Assembly: GCA_947247005.1 (NCBI GenBank)
Contig: OX365952.1
Span: 4,424,501-4,488,500 of the forward strand
Source: Spisula solida
Lineage: Eukaryota; Mollusca; Bivalvia; Venerida; Mactridae
Direction: 5' to 3'
Length of the DNA stretch: 64,000 nucleotides
In this document: one piece after another, positions 13,173-25,425 of the stretch
Numbering within the stretch: position 1 is the first letter of the stretch
Layout of the letters: each line of letters begins with the position of its first letter
The notes under the pieces: generated by a model
What the model saw: the letters and a program-made list of their open reading frames with translations, nothing else
The model's database searches: none
Told to the model about the DNA's origin: nothing
Made by a program: the position numbers and the translations under genes

Positions 13173-13569
13173 TAAAGCCACAAGGTTTCTTCCAAGACCT
13201 TTTTCCAATCATCCAATATTAGACCAATTATAAGGAATTGGGATATTTGTCAAAAATGACCAATTATTGACGACAGAATGTTAAATATATCTGTCAACAT
13301 TATATGCCAATCACATTTAAGTAAATTGTATGGATGCCAAAATACTAATTCTGCAAGAGTAGCCTCTCTTAGAATATAAATTGTTCAATGTTTGTTTACA
13401 ATTCATTATTGTGTAAACTAATCAACTGGTGGTTGCTACGTTTTCTTCCATCTTATGGTGTTTTCCACCTTTAGGACTCAACTAAAGTGCTCAAAATCCA
13501 TGGCTCTTCAAATAAGTTACCAATTTATTGCTTTTGAAACTAGCCGTTTAAAGACTAATGTGGCTTTAA
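13173..13569. mobile_element. TIR element (MITE), TAAAGCCACA family
   Basis: About 397 bp between TAAAGCCACA and TGTGGCTTTA. Internal words shared with 9031-9909 include CAATCATCC, AAGGAATT, GTGCTCAAAAT and TTCAAATAAGTTA. Flanks on both sides read AATAAATATAT, consistent with a target duplication or insertion into a local repeat. No coding capacity. Confidence 0.7.
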
Positions 13570-14777
13570 TAAATATATGTCAGCAATATATCTAACTATC
13601 GTCTAGTTTACTTCTGAAAGTCAATATGTTTAAGCTTTAGGTTATCCAATATGTGTATTTTGAATTATGATAATATATTGGTTCATAATTACTTAATAAA
13701 TATTTGTCAGAAATATATGTACCTACTGTCTGGTTTATACTTATATCAATCAATTAGTCAATATGTTCAATTTTCTCTGTACTTAAATTAATTACATGAT
13801 TACATCCAAAGACTGGTTTGTCTACTCTGGACATTAACTGTTGATTACATCAACGGAGGCTAGCTGGTGTTGATGACAGTTACAACCTGTACGTTCGTAA
13901 ACACGAAATGACTGTATTTAGCTTTAGGAAGCTGAAATTGTATACACAACCATAAACTGCAAAAAAATAGATGCAAATAATGATAAATAGAAATCTGCAC
14001 CACTTTCAGATCTGGCATCAACCTTTTTTCGACACCTACATGTCAATATTATTCAAATATTCAATTGGATATGTTCTACCGAATGGAGTCAATGCAATTC
14101 CATTTTAAGGTCCTTTTGAAATGCAGCTTCTGTAATATACACGATTGTTCATATTTTAATGAAATTAGAAAAGTACGCTGACGTATAACTGTATCTTTTC
14201 TAGACTGGTAACGGTTTCGACATAAGAATAACCAAGAACAAAGTGATCAATAAAGGCACACATATTATCATGCTAGTACATTCAACTACTTTAACAAAAT
14301 TACGCCACGTTATGTCCACTACATCAGAGCAAATAGAATTACTATTGTCAAGATTGGTGGGTAATTTGGCAATACTTTCTTGTCTACGTTACTTTTAAGC
14401 CGGGTTAGTGCACGATATTGTCAATAAGTGCTACAATAACAAGATTAAACTTGCCAATCCCCGAATATTTAGTGTTTGCTTGACCAATTAGCGGGCTTGA
14501 TTTCCGTCGTCTAATCCCTAAAGAAAGTTCTGTTTTTCAAAATAATACGTCTTCACTGTAACAGCGCTCCGTGTGAGTATTCTGCAAATTGAATGCAAGT
14601 TGTAAATATTGATTCTAAGTGCTGATAGGCCCAACCACTTTGGTCCCTGGACATAGGGCTTATCTATAACCCGGGAACAGACAATATTATGCAGACCAAA
14701 TGCATCACATGAAGTATTAGGAATAAATATTTTGTGCACTTGAACCGATTAACATCACGAGCAGACAAAACGTGTCA

Positions 14778-14935
14778 ATGTCTTAAGACATGACATCCAC
14801 TAGGTCCAAAAAGGTTCCCGAAGCCGTAATATGCCACATCCGGATGGTTCGGCATGTCTTCGCCATGTTTTGAAGTATTCCGTATCATTTCAATATGCTT
14901 CTGGAAGTCTTCTGGACCGGCATATCTTCGGCTTC
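14778..14935 (-). CDS. Unrecognised open segment, possible exon or gene relic
   Basis: The minus strand has a frame of about 50 residues ending ...PNHPDVAYYGFGNLFGPSGCHVLRH then TGA. The amino-acid mix (many G, P, H, Y, charged residues) is more protein-like than other short frames here, and the local base composition is less AT-rich. Upstream on the minus strand lies a T-rich tract ending in GGAAG, a possible splice acceptor. The longer frame to 15095 begins in a repeat end and should not be trusted. I do not recognise a family. It lies between copies B and C and is absent from both. Confidence 0.2.
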
Positions 14936-15074
14936 CAAATTTAAAAAAAAAATATATACACAGAAGGTATACCTCGGGACAGCTTTTTGGGGTAATCGGA
15001 AATTTAGAACGTTCATGAATGTGTCTTCGACGATGCTTCTTAATTCTTTCGCTATCCCAATAAGATATTCTTAA

Positions 15075-15965
15075 TGCGGACCAGGAAGGCAGCACTCAAC
15101 TTAACCAGCCGAGCGCAGAACACTTAAAATCTTACAAGGCAAAATGCCGAACACACAACATAACGAGAAAATAATCTGCCCAAGACTCAACTGTCAATAA
15201 TCTGAATGAACTAGTGTCAGCAATCAAAAAGCTGAATGCCCAAGCTGAATGACCTAGGTTCCGCTGAAATACCTATGTTTAGCTGTCTGAAGTCCTAAAA
15301 GGCTAAAGAATAACAACATTCAAAAGCTGAATACTATAGAGTCAGCTGAATGACCTAGTTTCAGCAAAAACAAACCTGAACGAATGACCAAGCCGCCAAT
15401 TTCTGGCATTTGAAAAGATCAGAAGGCCAACCTTCTACTGGATTTGTAAGTACATACTTTTGTGACAAAATGACATACTTATTCACATCACAACAACACT
15501 GAATCCTCAAACACTAATTGAAGGAGACAACATCTTCAGTTCGGAGCTAATGTATCATGGACAATTAAGAAATTCTTCACATCACTTATATGGATGTATT
15601 CGGAACGTTCCAATAAAACTTTAAAGTACAACGTCCTAAAGTACAACGCCCTAATGTACAATTCTGCCGTAATCAGTTGAATGCTACATTTTGATCATTC
15701 GTACATCAAGCATGATCGGTTAACTAAGAACGCTGTCTTCCTTGTACGATTTGATGTTGTGGCTTAGAAGCTGAATAAGTGTAATTGTTGTTAATTGCAA
15801 CGTGAAAGCCCAAGCAATATGGCCTAGTTTCAGCAGTCACAAAGCTGAAAATCCAAGCTGAATAACCTAGATTCAGCAGGCCAAATCGGAAAGCCCAAGC
15901 TGAATGATTTAGTTTCAGCAGTCGAAATCTGAAAGCCCAAGCTGAATGACCCGGTTTTAACAGTA
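15075..15965 (-). repeat. GGCAGCACTCAACTTAACC family end plus internal minisatellite
   Basis: GGAAGGCAGCACTCAACTTA at 15087 marks the TIR end. It is followed by two clusters (15170-15390 and 15800-15965) of a unit of about 45 bp with AAGCTGAATGACCTAG and TTTCAGCAG. The same words occur beside the TIR end at 44820 and in degraded form at 57880-58000, so the minisatellite belongs inside this family. Confidence 0.6.
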
Positions 15966-16131
15966 GATATTACAAATTGATGGAGAAATGACATTGTGTC
16001 ACACGAGCTATTCTTATTTAGTCGCGGGTGATAGTTGTTTATCTGTTTTGTATCATAGGTCTATTGAGGGCGTGATGTTGTGGTGGTTTAAAGGTACACT
16101 CGACGCAGTATTGTTATTATTACATGTTTGC

Positions 16132-16495
16132 AATATTGTAGTTTTTGTACCATCTTCTATTGTATCTTCTATTGTAGTTATGATACAATGTAAGAATTTT
16201 TGCAAACTATTCTTGATTTCAAGATTTCTATGTGATCTGTAAATGAATGAACACTGAAATAATAAATTGCTGGGAAGGAATCAAACACCGCTTAGTACAT
16301 GCACTAACCAGTCAATATTGTAGGTTTTGTACCATCTTCTATTGTATCTTCTATTGTAATTATGATACAATGTAAGATTTTTTGCATACAATTCTTGATT
16401 TCAAGATTTCTATGTGATCTGTAAATGAATGAACACTGAAATAATAAATTGCTGGGAAGGAATCAATCACCGCTAAGTACATTTACTAACCAGTC
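16132..16495. repeat. Two tandem 182-bp units
   Basis: GTACCATCTTCTATTG recurs at 16147 and 16329, with near-identical sequence through GGGAAGGAATCAA. Copy B has a single equivalent at about 6290-6450. Confidence 0.8.
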
Positions 16496-16968
16496 CATGG
16501 CGGGATACATTAGTCATGTCATACTAGTAACGCACTGTTTACGTTAGCTCACCAAAACTATGCCGTGTTAAATATCCTATGCATCGTTCATTATTTTTTG
16601 TTCGAATTTTATGATACTATTTATCTTCTCTGGACTTCATTCCATGTGTATGTATAAATGTACAGATTGGATAATTATGGATCTTGTTTGAGACATACTT
16701 CTAACGGTTTATTTCAATTACTAAATCCCTTACGATAAAATCAAATTCCCAAGCGTAAGATATTGCTTCAGGTTAATGACCAATGGAAATGAACCAGCCA
16801 GACTCCGGGGAAAACTATTATTAAGATCTTACTAAGCAAAACAAATTACAATGATTGACATATTCAGATGAGGAAGTTTTCTATGAATCGTCACTTTGAT
16901 TTTCTTCATTCCTAAGATTAAAGACATTATTCAGATTGAGAATCTGGTAGTAATGAAGAAACTAGCGA

Positions 16969-17770
16969 TAATACAGAAAAGGATATTTGATTATTTCCTA
17001 GAGTAAAACGCGGACAAGGAATAAATGGACAAAAACTGCAAAAGGCATACTATTAATCTACATCGTATTTACAAAATATCGTGCCATTTTTAATAAATTT
17101 TATTGATTTATACTTATGTCTAAAGTACACATTGCGGAGGGCGTCAAAATTAAATTACTATCATAAAGAACAAAAACGATTTCAGTTTGATAGTTTCAGA
17201 ACAAATTCAGAATATACAAAGAACAATATTAGCTACTAGGCACCGGTAGTTTAATAAATATATCTAAGTAATAATGCGTAGTTTGTCTTATCAACCATTG
17301 AAGTGCGACGAACATTTTTGAGAACATCACCAGCAATTAAGTATCTGTCAACCACATCGATTGCCATATTTGCCGCAATTTCCTAGCGCGATTACAGAAA
17401 AGGATATTTGGTTTTGTTGTAGGCTAAAACGCGGACAAGAAATAAATCTACAAAGTATTTACAAAATATCCTGGCATTTTTATTGATTTATATTCATTTC
17501 TAAAGTACACATTGCGAGGGCGTCAGAATTATATTTACCATAAAGAAAGAAACGATTTCAGTTTGATAGTTTCCGAACGTACGATGAACAGTAATAGCTA
17601 CTAGGCACCGGTAAGCAATAATGCGTATTTTGTGTCTTATCAACCCTTCATTGAAGTACGAGAAACATTTTTGAGAACAGCATCGACAATTATTTCTGTC
17701 TCAATTAAGTATCCACTAGCAATAGTCCGACTTCTCTGTCAAGCACATCGATTGTCGATTGTGCCGCAAT
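16969..17770. repeat. Tandem duplication of about 410 bp inside copy C
   Basis: ACAGAAAAGGATATTTG, CGATTTCAGTTTGATAGTTTC and TAGCTACTAGGCACCGGTA occur in both halves. Copy B has one version (about 6910-7500). This duplication postdates the B/C split. Confidence 0.75.
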
Positions 17771-18217
17771 TAACTGTTTTTCATTTGTCAATTCATGCGT
17801 CATGCTATTGAGGTCACCATTCGTAACAAACTATAAAATTCACCATCTGAACTTGAATTGATTAATTATTTTAATTGAGCTTTCCGTTACAGGTATTTTA
17901 GGATTGTCTAAAATTAAATATTTCTCAATTGATGAGATTAATTAAAATAATAAAACATTCCGGAAGGATGGAAAACACAGAAGGTGGTTGGAGTGTGCTC
18001 TATTTGAATACTAGTTGTCCATGTTGTCGCAGAGAGGACCATAAAGGGAGACAATGCCGTGGCAACAAATAAATCATCTCCGTCAATAAGATTTAACTCT
18101 CGTAGGACCGCGATATAAACCTACATTATCATTAAAATCCTAGACTATAGAATACGAACTGAATCTTGAAAACATACTTGCGAACAAAAAGCAACATAAT
18201 GCTGGGCGATTGCAATA

Positions 18218-18440
18218 TACGAGGGTCATTCAATGTATTCGTAGACCATCGGTCACATTTGATTATAATTGCGTTTCAATTAAAGTTCTTATGCCATTAC
18301 AAACATTACATTATTACCTGCAGTCGATACAAATTTATCGTCCATAATGAAAACCAGTAACCTATCATCAGCCATTGTATTACCACGACGTAACGTAACT
18401 GTTTTATTAGCTCAACTAGTTTTGAATTCCGAATTATGTA
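18218..18440 (+). mobile_element. Mariner-like terminal fragment
   Basis: Starts at a TA with CGAGGGTCATTCAATG and then TTCGTAGACC, which resembles the mariner inverted terminal consensus (family knowledge). Copy B diverges from C exactly here, supporting an insertion. No opposite terminus or transposase frame was found before the next repeat. Confidence 0.45.
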
Positions 18441-18749
18441 ATTTACATTCCCCTATTTCTGCCAGATTATTGCAAGATATTAGCATGAAATTTTAAAGGT
18501 AATTTGACGTTGTGGTTAAATTAAAAACTGTTTGATCAAGGCGAGTCACGTTTTCACTAACGTAAAAATGTATATGACTTTACGCATGGAAATTTGTGCG
18601 ACTATTAAATTATGCACGGGTCTTGATAAACACAACAGTCACCCATTAACTGCTACAGAGAGCGGAAGGAGATCATACAACATGCAAAAAGAATTTCCGA
18701 AGAGCAGCATATTATTGAAAATGATTCAGGGATGGACAAATAATGATCC

Positions 18750-19295
18750 ATTTATCTTCAATTTGACATTTGACCTTCAACTGTGACATTAACCTTTAAA
18801 AGAGGATCCAGGGTGTGCTCATGACACTCCCATTAATGGACGTTAACATTCATGCCTAGTACAAGAACGATTGGTCAATCCATGACAAAGTTATGGTTCG
18901 AAAAGCTTCAATTTGATATTTGACCTCCAACTGTGGCATTGACTTTTAAGATAGGAACCAAGGGGTTGGGTATGACACTCCGCCTCATGGAGGTGACATT
19001 CATGCAAATATAGGAATGATTGGTCCATGCATGCCAAAGTTATGGTTCGGACAAGTTTCATTTTGACTTTTGACCTTCAGCTGTGACCTTGACCTTTGCG
19101 ATAGGACGCGGGTGTTGTGCATGAAACTCCTTCTCATTGAGGTCATCATTCATGCCAAATATAAACAATATTGGTCAAAGGATAAAAAAGTTATAGTCCG
19201 GACAAAATCGGACGGACATACTTACGCACGCATTTACGCACGCACATACACTAAAAAATGCGACTAAATCTCGCTCATCGCAAGCGGGCTCGACA
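18750..19295 (+). repeat. Three tandem units of a GACCTTGACC-type repeat with fixed terminus
   Basis: Units of about 145 bp each contain TTTGACCTTCAACTGTGAC-like words, a TCATGACACTCC-like word, and CATGCCAAAGTTATGGTTCG-like words. After the third unit comes CGGACGGACATACTTACGC and then GCGACTAAATCTCGCTC. The same terminus occurs in opposite orientation at 22400-22440. Confidence 0.75.
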
Positions 19296-22223
19296 ATATG
19301 TGAAATTGATCCATGCTATAGATTGTGTGCTATATGTGGACACCAACTGCGCCTAATGAGTTATTTATGTTTGATGCGGTTACAGATACATGTTTTTTAG
19401 TGTCATATTGCAATACAGACCATAATTTTCATCAAAGATTGCTTAGGTTTTTCGTTTATGTGCCTTTTTCGTGTCTGTAATCCATTATTGAAAACACAAA
19501 TACAGTAAATCACGTCTGAGCTTTAAATAGTGATCAATGTCAGCAGAATTTAACTATTATCGGCGTTTATATAGTATCATTATTCAAATAAAAACTGACA
19601 AATGCATTGTCCTACATTTCTCTTAGAATATCGGATTTCTTTACAAGAAATTGAAATATCAACGCTGAATTATACATTAAGGTAGAAAAAATGTAATGGA
19701 CTCCTGTGCAATCAGCCGATGTCGGTCGATTACGTAAATAGTCGGAAATATTTTACAAACAATAGATCATATAATTATTTTTATTTCGCACGGAATTTCA
19801 TTTAACATTTTATTTATGATTATAAAACAATTCGTTAAATGTAACATTAAGCGGTTATCTAAAAAATAATAATTCGAATATAGGTCGCCGTTTTTGGTTT
19901 TCCCTGGAAACCGAAGAATCTCTGATGCTAAAAATAGCGCAGTACATGACAACCTAAAATGTAAACACGTGATCTGACGGACTTCCTCTTATATTAGAGT
20001 CGCCGGTTGGAATTCCGTATGGGAGAGCGAGGTTTTCCTTTCCTAAATGAGCTGGTGGTTGATCGGTTATTTTCTTCGACTTACCTGCGTCTACACGGCG
20101 TCTATCAAGATGTCCAACGTTGTTGTTTATCGTGACGTTAAGGAGCGAACGTGACGTTGCGCGCTAGTAAATGAAAGAGTAACAATATACTGGCCGTTTC
20201 ATAAAGAATCTTAAGTCTGATATCGGTCTTAAATAATGCTTAAGTCAGAGGCCTACACTTATGACCGTTTCATAAAGAATCTTAAGTGCAATATCGGTCC
20301 TAAATAGTGCGTAACTTTAAGACTTATCGAAGGCAGTCTTAAGTGCGATATCACACTTAACTCCAACAAAATGGCCGCCATTTTTTCGCCCGATTCAAAT
20401 GCATTTTAAGCATTTTCTGTTAAATAAAAATGTTTCGAAATGTTTTGGGACGAACGAACACTGACAGGTTAAGAAGTATAACGAGTGGAAATCGTTTAAA
20501 TGAGTGATCTGCTTACCGATCACAAGAAAATCCAATCTAAAAATGCCTCCACTGGAGCGATGAGAATTTAAACCAGGTAGGTAAGACTAACATGTTTATT
20601 TTGGTCGTTTCCTTTTAATTCCTGCTATTTATCTCGTATTAAAATAAATGTATCTAAAATATTGAAGCTGTTTATTCGATATTTAGATGTGTCAAGGGAG
20701 AATACTCCAACTGGATCTGCAATGAATTGACAAATAAAAATTGCAAAAATATTCCTTATTTCCAATCATCTTCTACTGAAATGCGTAGAATATATCAACC
20801 CTTTGTCCATGTAATAGTTACATTGGGTGACATGTGTGACATCGATCTGAAAAACTACTGTGTTCCTTCTAAAAGGGGTTATGAAGAGAAATAAATAAAC
20901 CGTACCCGACCCATTTGTATTTTCAATGGAAATATGTGAGCACTTGCTGTCACTCACTCAGATACAGAGTATCATTCACAGTACAGTACTGTAAGTCTAA
21001 TGTACATGTAATTGTTAAGATAATTTGTAGATCTATTTGCATACCACTTTTTAAATTAATTTGAATCATAGCAGACTGGATCTACTATAAATCACAAATG
21101 CAAGAGTGAAGTTGAGTTTTTTTAATTTTTTGTTACTCGGACATTTTTCAGAAAAAAATCTACAGGAGGAGGGAAAAAATAAAAGTAAAAACTCCCAAAA
21201 TATAGCTTCCACAAGCTGTTGGTGGTAGAATAGTCAATGACGGCCAATTTAAAGCAATCAACACTCAACAACAGTGTTAGTTTTCAAGAAAACAGCCAAT
21301 TTATCTTAAGACAAGTAGACTACAGTGAAACACTAATATAAAAAAACATATTATCAACAAAATAATGAAATAATAATACAAGGCTGGTCCATTTATCATC
21401 AAAACATGTTTTTTTTCCAGTTTTTCAATTTTTTTTTTTGAAAATGGCAAAAATTGGGCAGGAGAAAAATAAAAAAAAACTCTGGCCTGACAAGACACAA
21501 CAATCAAATTTAGCTACTGAGTACTGTAATAGGCCTATTTAGGCTATTATCATTATGTCATATATAAAACAAATGACAGCATAGCCTTACATAGCCAATT
21601 TTGATTTTGTGTGTTGCACTTGTGGATCTTATAAGCCCTGAAGAAACTTTGTTTTGATCTGGTTGTCATTTCAAAATTGCCAGTGTTGATCATGTGTGAT
21701 ATGCAGCAAACTTTCTTGTCTACAGTACTGAGAGTACAGAACAGTACCAGTACCAGTTTTCACATCTTTACTGAAAATGGTGCAGTTAATTTAAAGCAGG
21801 ACTCATTTCTTTATTCCAGGTAGATCTAGAATATACTGTAGATGTTTTTACAATTCATGTTGATATGTCCAGATATTCTCACAGTCCAACAAATGAAAAC
21901 AGATTCTCACATGTAGCAGAAAACAGAATTATTGACAAATGGTAGCTATTATTTCAAATTGTATTGATGAAATTTTGAAGTCAGAACCTACTATATCTAG
22001 ATCTAGCATGCAATGCAATGTTGCACAAAGTAGAATCTACTAAAAATGAAACCCTGTATCATACAGTTCATGTCAGAATTAAAATAGTGACTGTTTGAAC
22101 ACAGAATTTCTGGATTGAATAGAAATAGATCAGGGTCTCTTAAATTTTGATGATTTGTGATCATGATAAAGTTATCAGTCCCGAGTTGGATCCCCTTACT
22201 GAGCAGATTAAGCGACTGGATAA

Positions 22224-22371
22224 ATAGAATAATTGGTTAGTGCCGTAAATGAAGTAAAAGTTTATCCGCCTCGGCTGGGGAAATTATCGAATTCGTCTAC
22301 GGCTCACCCAATAAATTCCGCCGCCTTGCCAGATCAACTTTTTCATACACGGCACTAACCCATTATTCTCT
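22224..22371. mobile_element. Small foldback element, GGTTAGTGCCGT ends
   Basis: AGAATAATTGGTTAGTGCCG at 22226 is mirrored by CGGCACTAACCCATTATTCT ending at 22369, one mismatch. About 148 bp and no coding capacity. Confidence 0.75.
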
Positions 22372-22399
22372 AAATATTTTATATATGTGACTGATCATT

Positions 22400-22760
22400 T
22401 TTGTCGATCGTGCTTGCGGTGAGCGAGATTTAGTCGCCACTTTTGGTGTATGTGCGTGCGTACGTCCGTCCGATTTTGTCCGGACCATAAATTTGTCGTG
22501 CTTTGACCAATCTTGCTTATATTTGGCATGAATGTTAACCTCCAGGTTCGTATCTCAAAGATCAAGGTCAGAGTTTGAGGTCTAAGGTCAAGTTGAAGTT
22601 TGTCTAGACCATTACTTTGTCATACATTGACCAATCATGCTTATAATTGGCACGAATGTCAACCTCTATCAATAGGATTGTCATGAGCAACCCCATGTTT
22701 CTCTCTCAAAGGTCAAGGTAACAGTTGGAGGTGAAAGGTTAAATTGAAGTCTGTACGGAT
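22400..22760 (-). repeat. Same GACCTTGACC-type repeat, inverted copy
   Basis: GCGAGATTTAGTCGCC at 22422 mirrors GCGACTAAATCTCGC at 19259, followed by TACGTCCGTCCGATTTTGTC and two units carrying GACCAATCNTGCTTATANTTGGCA. With 18750-19295 it brackets about 3.1 kb with ends facing each other. Confidence 0.7.
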
Positions 22761-23594
22761 CATTTCTTCTTTTGGCATGGCGGGATTAGATGTAATAAAA
22801 TTGGAAAACTTGTATCTCTCATTTTTAATGTTGAGTAATACCGAATGAAAGAATGGTCTTCATTAGTAAAGTTTGACGTTCTGACTTCTTTGTTAAAATT
22901 CCTATTTTGAATATTTATTTGGCAATATTTGGTACCGATTAGGTTTGTAATATGTATAGTTTTGATACTTATTGATACTTATTATCCTTAACTGATATAG
23001 TGATTTACATGTACAGAAAACAGCACATACAGGCTCAGGATACCATTCCAATGCTTTCGGCAAAGCATGAAAAATGGGGGTGGGGTCATACAAAATTTTA
23101 TATCTTGATAATTTGATTGTTAACCTGTATTTTGTTTGGTCTAAATATGTGAATAACAGTATAACTTGGGGTAATTTTGGGGTAATTGATATTGATATTT
23201 GCTCATTGATTGGATTTTTTTTAGATTTTTAAAAACAATACATTTTGTAGACTGAAAAGAAATCTCGAATGTTTACAACTATATTGGTAATACACATGTG
23301 CATCACTATCTTAAATCGCATCTTCTGCGTGTTATTGATTTTGTGATCCCCATAGAATATTTTTTTTCAAAACATGTTGTTTAATTTTTTTCATATTTCA
23401 CATTATGCTTGCTTAGGATGTGTGGTTATCAAAAAATGCTGAAGCAACAGAATTTTAATATCTTTGTATTACGGTCCCACTACCTAAAAATAAAATATGT
23501 TTTTGTCTTTATACCAGTATATTTTAGGTCGATTGTGAAAGAAGTTTTTTCAACTGATATTAATCACTCTCGACACCTCATTCCTAGTGTTATC

Positions 23595-23768
23595 CATTGC
23601 CACGAGGGTATGAGAGAAGAAAAGCAAGATTCATCTTTTTTGCTGAGCGTCTATCAAGGGAATTACTGGTACCATTTTTATTTCGTCTGTGGTATGACGC
23701 GGCCAGGGATCGAACCGGAGACTTCCCGCACTCGAAGCGGACGCTCAACCACTAGGTTTTCGAGGAGT
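23595..23768 (-). mobile_element. tRNA-derived SINE, near full length
   Basis: The minus strand starts with a tRNA-like head: D-arm word TAGTGGTTGAGCG, then the B box GGTTCGATCCC. It is followed by GGCCGCGTCATACCA and a body with TGGTACCAGTAATTCC. This head and body look familiar to me from bivalve genomes (recollection, not a search). It sits at the right end of the 4.1-kb insertion that splits copy C. Confidence 0.65.
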
Positions 23769-24639
23769 CGGTTATATGATCCATGTTGTACAGAGTGAAA
23801 GTAGGACGTTGAAACTGTAGCTACTAGAGGCATAAATAAAATACGAATACAATTTAATGATGGATATAACACCCAGTCGTAAATCACCGCAATAACTACC
23901 GCGCAATAGTTTGCTAATATAAAGCCAAAGCAATTGAGGTTGTTGTTAATCATTTATGTTGTTTCTTTTAATAGCCAATGATCTGTTCGCTGGTTTCGCG
24001 ATATTTTCTCGTGAGTCTAAAACATGTATAAAATGCTTTATCTAAACGACAAATATGATTCCAACAGTATCTGTTTAAATGAAAATCTTAACATAGCCTT
24101 GGCAAATTCAAAATGACAAAGAGGAAAGTAAATGTATTAGTATATATTTTACTTGGGTAATCCAACTGATGGACTCGTCGTCTGAAGAATTGAAGCATGC
24201 TTTCAAGTTTATCATCTATAACAACTGTAAAAATCAACATGTTTGTTTAAAATACGTATTAGTCGGACTATTTCATAGTTTAAAATATTTACCTATACTG
24301 TCCAGTTCAGATAATAAGAGAGTGGCATTGTGGTGGAGTTCACTATTACGGTGTAAAACAGATTATAACGGCATTTCCAGACATCTATAATTTCAATGCT
24401 TAACTTATCTCTACTATACTCGCTTTACCTGTTCAGATATTTGTTGTATGCATATATTTACTCATAAAATGAAACGTCACTCTCACATTATCCTTACTGG
24501 ACAGTACAGTGATCATTTGTAGTCGATTGTTTTTGAAAATAAATAAAATGAAAGTTAGTACATTTTTCCTGTTCTCCAACTTTATTTATTATTGTCTTGC
24601 TCCAACGAGGATAATAAATGTACCACCTCCAAAACAACC

Positions 24640-24790
24640 AGAGCTAAAAGTGTAACAGGTCGGACAGGGAAAGGCAGAACCGAACTGAAACAGGAAAGCA
24701 CATACAGCTACAAAAACACACGAAATCCCACTCCAACAACTTGCCGCTTCAGTCATTCAAATAAATCCGAACCCTGGACCAACATACAAG
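24640..24790 (-). repeat. Degraded GGCAGCACTCAAC family end
   Basis: CGGACAGGGAAAGGCAGAAC is followed by AACTGAAACAGGAAAGCACA and A-rich words similar to the 35741 end, but with several changes. The open frame over it is incidental. Confidence 0.4.
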
Positions 24791-25166
24791 AATGAATCAA
24801 AATGACGAACACACATCTTACGGACAACACACATCACCCATATACTATTGCATGTAGTATAATATAATATCTTTACATAAAGTAACCGAAATATTTTGTA
24901 GTTCTATTTGGATGTAACCAATGTTAATTATGAAGATAAAACCGCAATATTGTGTTCCAAACTACAAACTAATAAATACGGTGATCATAGAATCTACTAG
25001 ATAAGGCATGCAAGAGTGTATTGAATAACAATAATGACTAATGAAAAATTGACTCAAATAAATGTAAAATTTCTTCTGGAAAGGAAAAACTAAATTAATT
25101 TAAATGAAACGTTATTAACTTACAAAACAAGATAAACAAGTAATTAAGAATTGCAAGCAATATGGA

Positions 25167-25384
25167 AGTCCCCTACCGGTTTGAAGCCATTTTTAATGTT
25201 TATGTTGCCATAGCCACCACAATTTTTGTCAGAATCAAAATATTTTTAGACGTGCATAATCCCGTAATTGCCATCTATCCACATATGTCTGACCTGTCTG
25301 ACTGACCTGTCTGACCTGTCTGACCGACTGACCGACTGACTGGCAAACCTATAGTCCCCTCCTGTCAAAAAACGGTAGGGGACT
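25167..25384. mobile_element. 218-bp TIR element AGTCCCCTACCG
   Basis: Perfect 12-bp terminal inverted repeats: AGTCCCCTACCG at the left and CGGTAGGGGACT at the right. The interior has a short CTGACCTGT / CTGACCGA tandem array at 25287-25343, and the right end itself forms a hairpin with AGTCCCCTCC. Copy B lacks it, so it inserted after the B/C duplication. No clear target duplication. Confidence 0.7.
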
Positions 25385-25425
25385 CAAAATGCATTGAATG
25401 CAAACTAGTAGGTCTACATGTTCTA

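Larger units (their letters stand above)
6290..14190 (+). repeat. Segmental duplication copy B
   Basis: About 7.9 kb, collinear with copy C from TCTATNGTAATTATGATACAAT near 6297 (C: 16160 and 16340) through GCTAGCTGGTGTTGATGACA near 13860 (C: 30260) to about 14190 (C: about 30590). Substitutions and small indels are frequent but long exact words survive, so this is one duplication event followed by drift. No open frame is shared and intact in both copies. It carries its own insertions at 9031-9909 and 13173-13569 and a foreign repeat end at 12425-12545. Confidence 0.8.
19681..23770. mobile_element. Composite 4.1-kb insertion in copy C
   Basis: Copies A and B run from a CATTAA word directly into TGATCTATGTTGTA; in C these are separated by 4.1 kb. 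Contents: a slightly GC-richer part (19925-20170); two units of CGTTTCATAAAGAATCTTAAG (20192 and 20264); AT-rich sequence to 22180; a foldback at 22224-22371; the inverted tandem repeat at 22400-22760; and a SINE at the right end. A strong minus-strand donor-like CGCAGGTAAGT lies near 20090, but I find no convincing exon. Likely several nested insertions rather than one element. Confidence 0.6.

Noticed and set aside
14775..15095. Full 106-residue minus-strand frame as one protein
   Set aside because: Its first residues lie in a TIR-family end that recurs elsewhere; only the last 50 or so residues are kept as a low-confidence candidate.
23409..23798. 129-residue open frame as a gene
   Set aside because: It runs across a SINE on the opposite strand; the C-terminal part is the translated antisense of the tRNA-like head.
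24592..24795. 67-residue lysine/threonine-rich frame
   Set aside because: Lies over a degraded copy of a dispersed repeat end; not conserved in copy B.
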